DNA from: Bacteroidetes bacterium 4572_128 | GTDB taxonomy: Bacteria > Bacteroidota > Bacteroidia > Bacteroidales > 4572-128 | DNA length: 45,839 bases | Direction: 5' to 3' | Assembly: GCA_002084355.1 (NCBI GenBank) | Contig: NBLL01000057.1 | Location: forward strand, 1-45,839 | Shown here: piece by piece, positions 45,741-45,839 of the stretch | Numbering within the stretch: the first letter of the stretch is position 1 | Layout of the letters: every line of letters starts with the position of its first letter | The notes under the pieces: model-generated | The model's database searches: none | The model's input: only the letters and a program-made list of their open reading frames with translations | What the model was told of the DNA's origin: nothing | Made by a program: the position numbers and the translations under genes

Positions 45741-45839
45741 CCGCTCATTATAGTATGGTAAAAAAGTTTTTTCGCAAAAAACAAAAACCATAAAGCTTTG
45801 ATTTTAAGGTTGTTGCGTTTTTTGTAAAATGCAAAAAAT

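Overview
The window looks like chromosomal DNA from a very AT-rich member of the Bacteroidota. I infer this from its gene families: a Porin_10-type outer-membrane protein, a PorG/DUF6089-like protein, a DUF4175 membrane coiled-coil protein, LVIVD-type lipoproteins, a phosphotransferase-RapZ fusion, a Bacteroidota-style topoisomerase IV A subunit and an Rpn-family nuclease. Shine-Dalgarno sites are not evident, and a few TAnnTTTG-like boxes lie upstream of genes. Reading A/T runs by eye, many genes and nearly all spacers are extremely AT-rich. gdhA, pnp, rpsO and the two lipoprotein genes at 33.1-36.5 kb are visibly less so.

Layout. 0-10 kb: end of rodA, a 1.35 kb tandem array, a broken mfd (minus), a porin, a phosphotransferase-RapZ fusion, then DUF4340 and PorG-like genes (minus). 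10-16 kb: shortened tdk and two LVIVD-type lipoprotein genes (minus, one broken), then ddl (frameshifted), pdxJ (internally deleted), a STAS/SpoIIAA-like gene and serS. 16-24.4 kb: a secreted WD40 protein with a caspase-like domain that lacks its catalytic residues, four lipoprotein or Rpn genes, and sugar and glycosyl transferases. 24.9-31.1 kb: recN, an intact Rpn-type nuclease and a 1059-residue DUF4175 protein. 31.1-37.3 kb: a 1.6 kb array with embedded hairpin modules, a LamG lipoprotein, a MORN-repeat lipoprotein and more arrays and hairpins. 37.4-45.8 kb: gdhA, parC, a PD-(D/E)XK remnant, pnp and rpsO (all minus), and a stand-alone PD-(D/E)XK-like gene (plus).

Two features stand out. 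First, most longer spacers carry copies of one family of about 50-54 bp repeat unit: an A-run/T-run, then CAAAAA, a short locus-specific GC-containing word, then an AATTTTAATGNTTTT-like half. Each locus has its own locally uniform version and its own orientation, with 2 to about 26 copies. Hairpin modules (ACATTGG...CCAATGT, GTGTTTTC...GAAAACAC, and a perfect 25 bp inverted repeat) are inserted among these units. Second, an unusual number of otherwise conserved genes (mfd, ddl, pdxJ, tdk, an LVIVD lipoprotein, an Rpn gene, the WD40 gene, a nuclease remnant) carry single-base frame changes, short internal deletions, or both, while recN, parC, pnp, gdhA, serS and a 1059-codon gene are intact. 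This suggests ongoing gene erosion with slippage at homopolymers. Assembly error cannot be excluded from sequence alone. No rRNA, tRNA, CRISPR array or insertion sequence was recognised.
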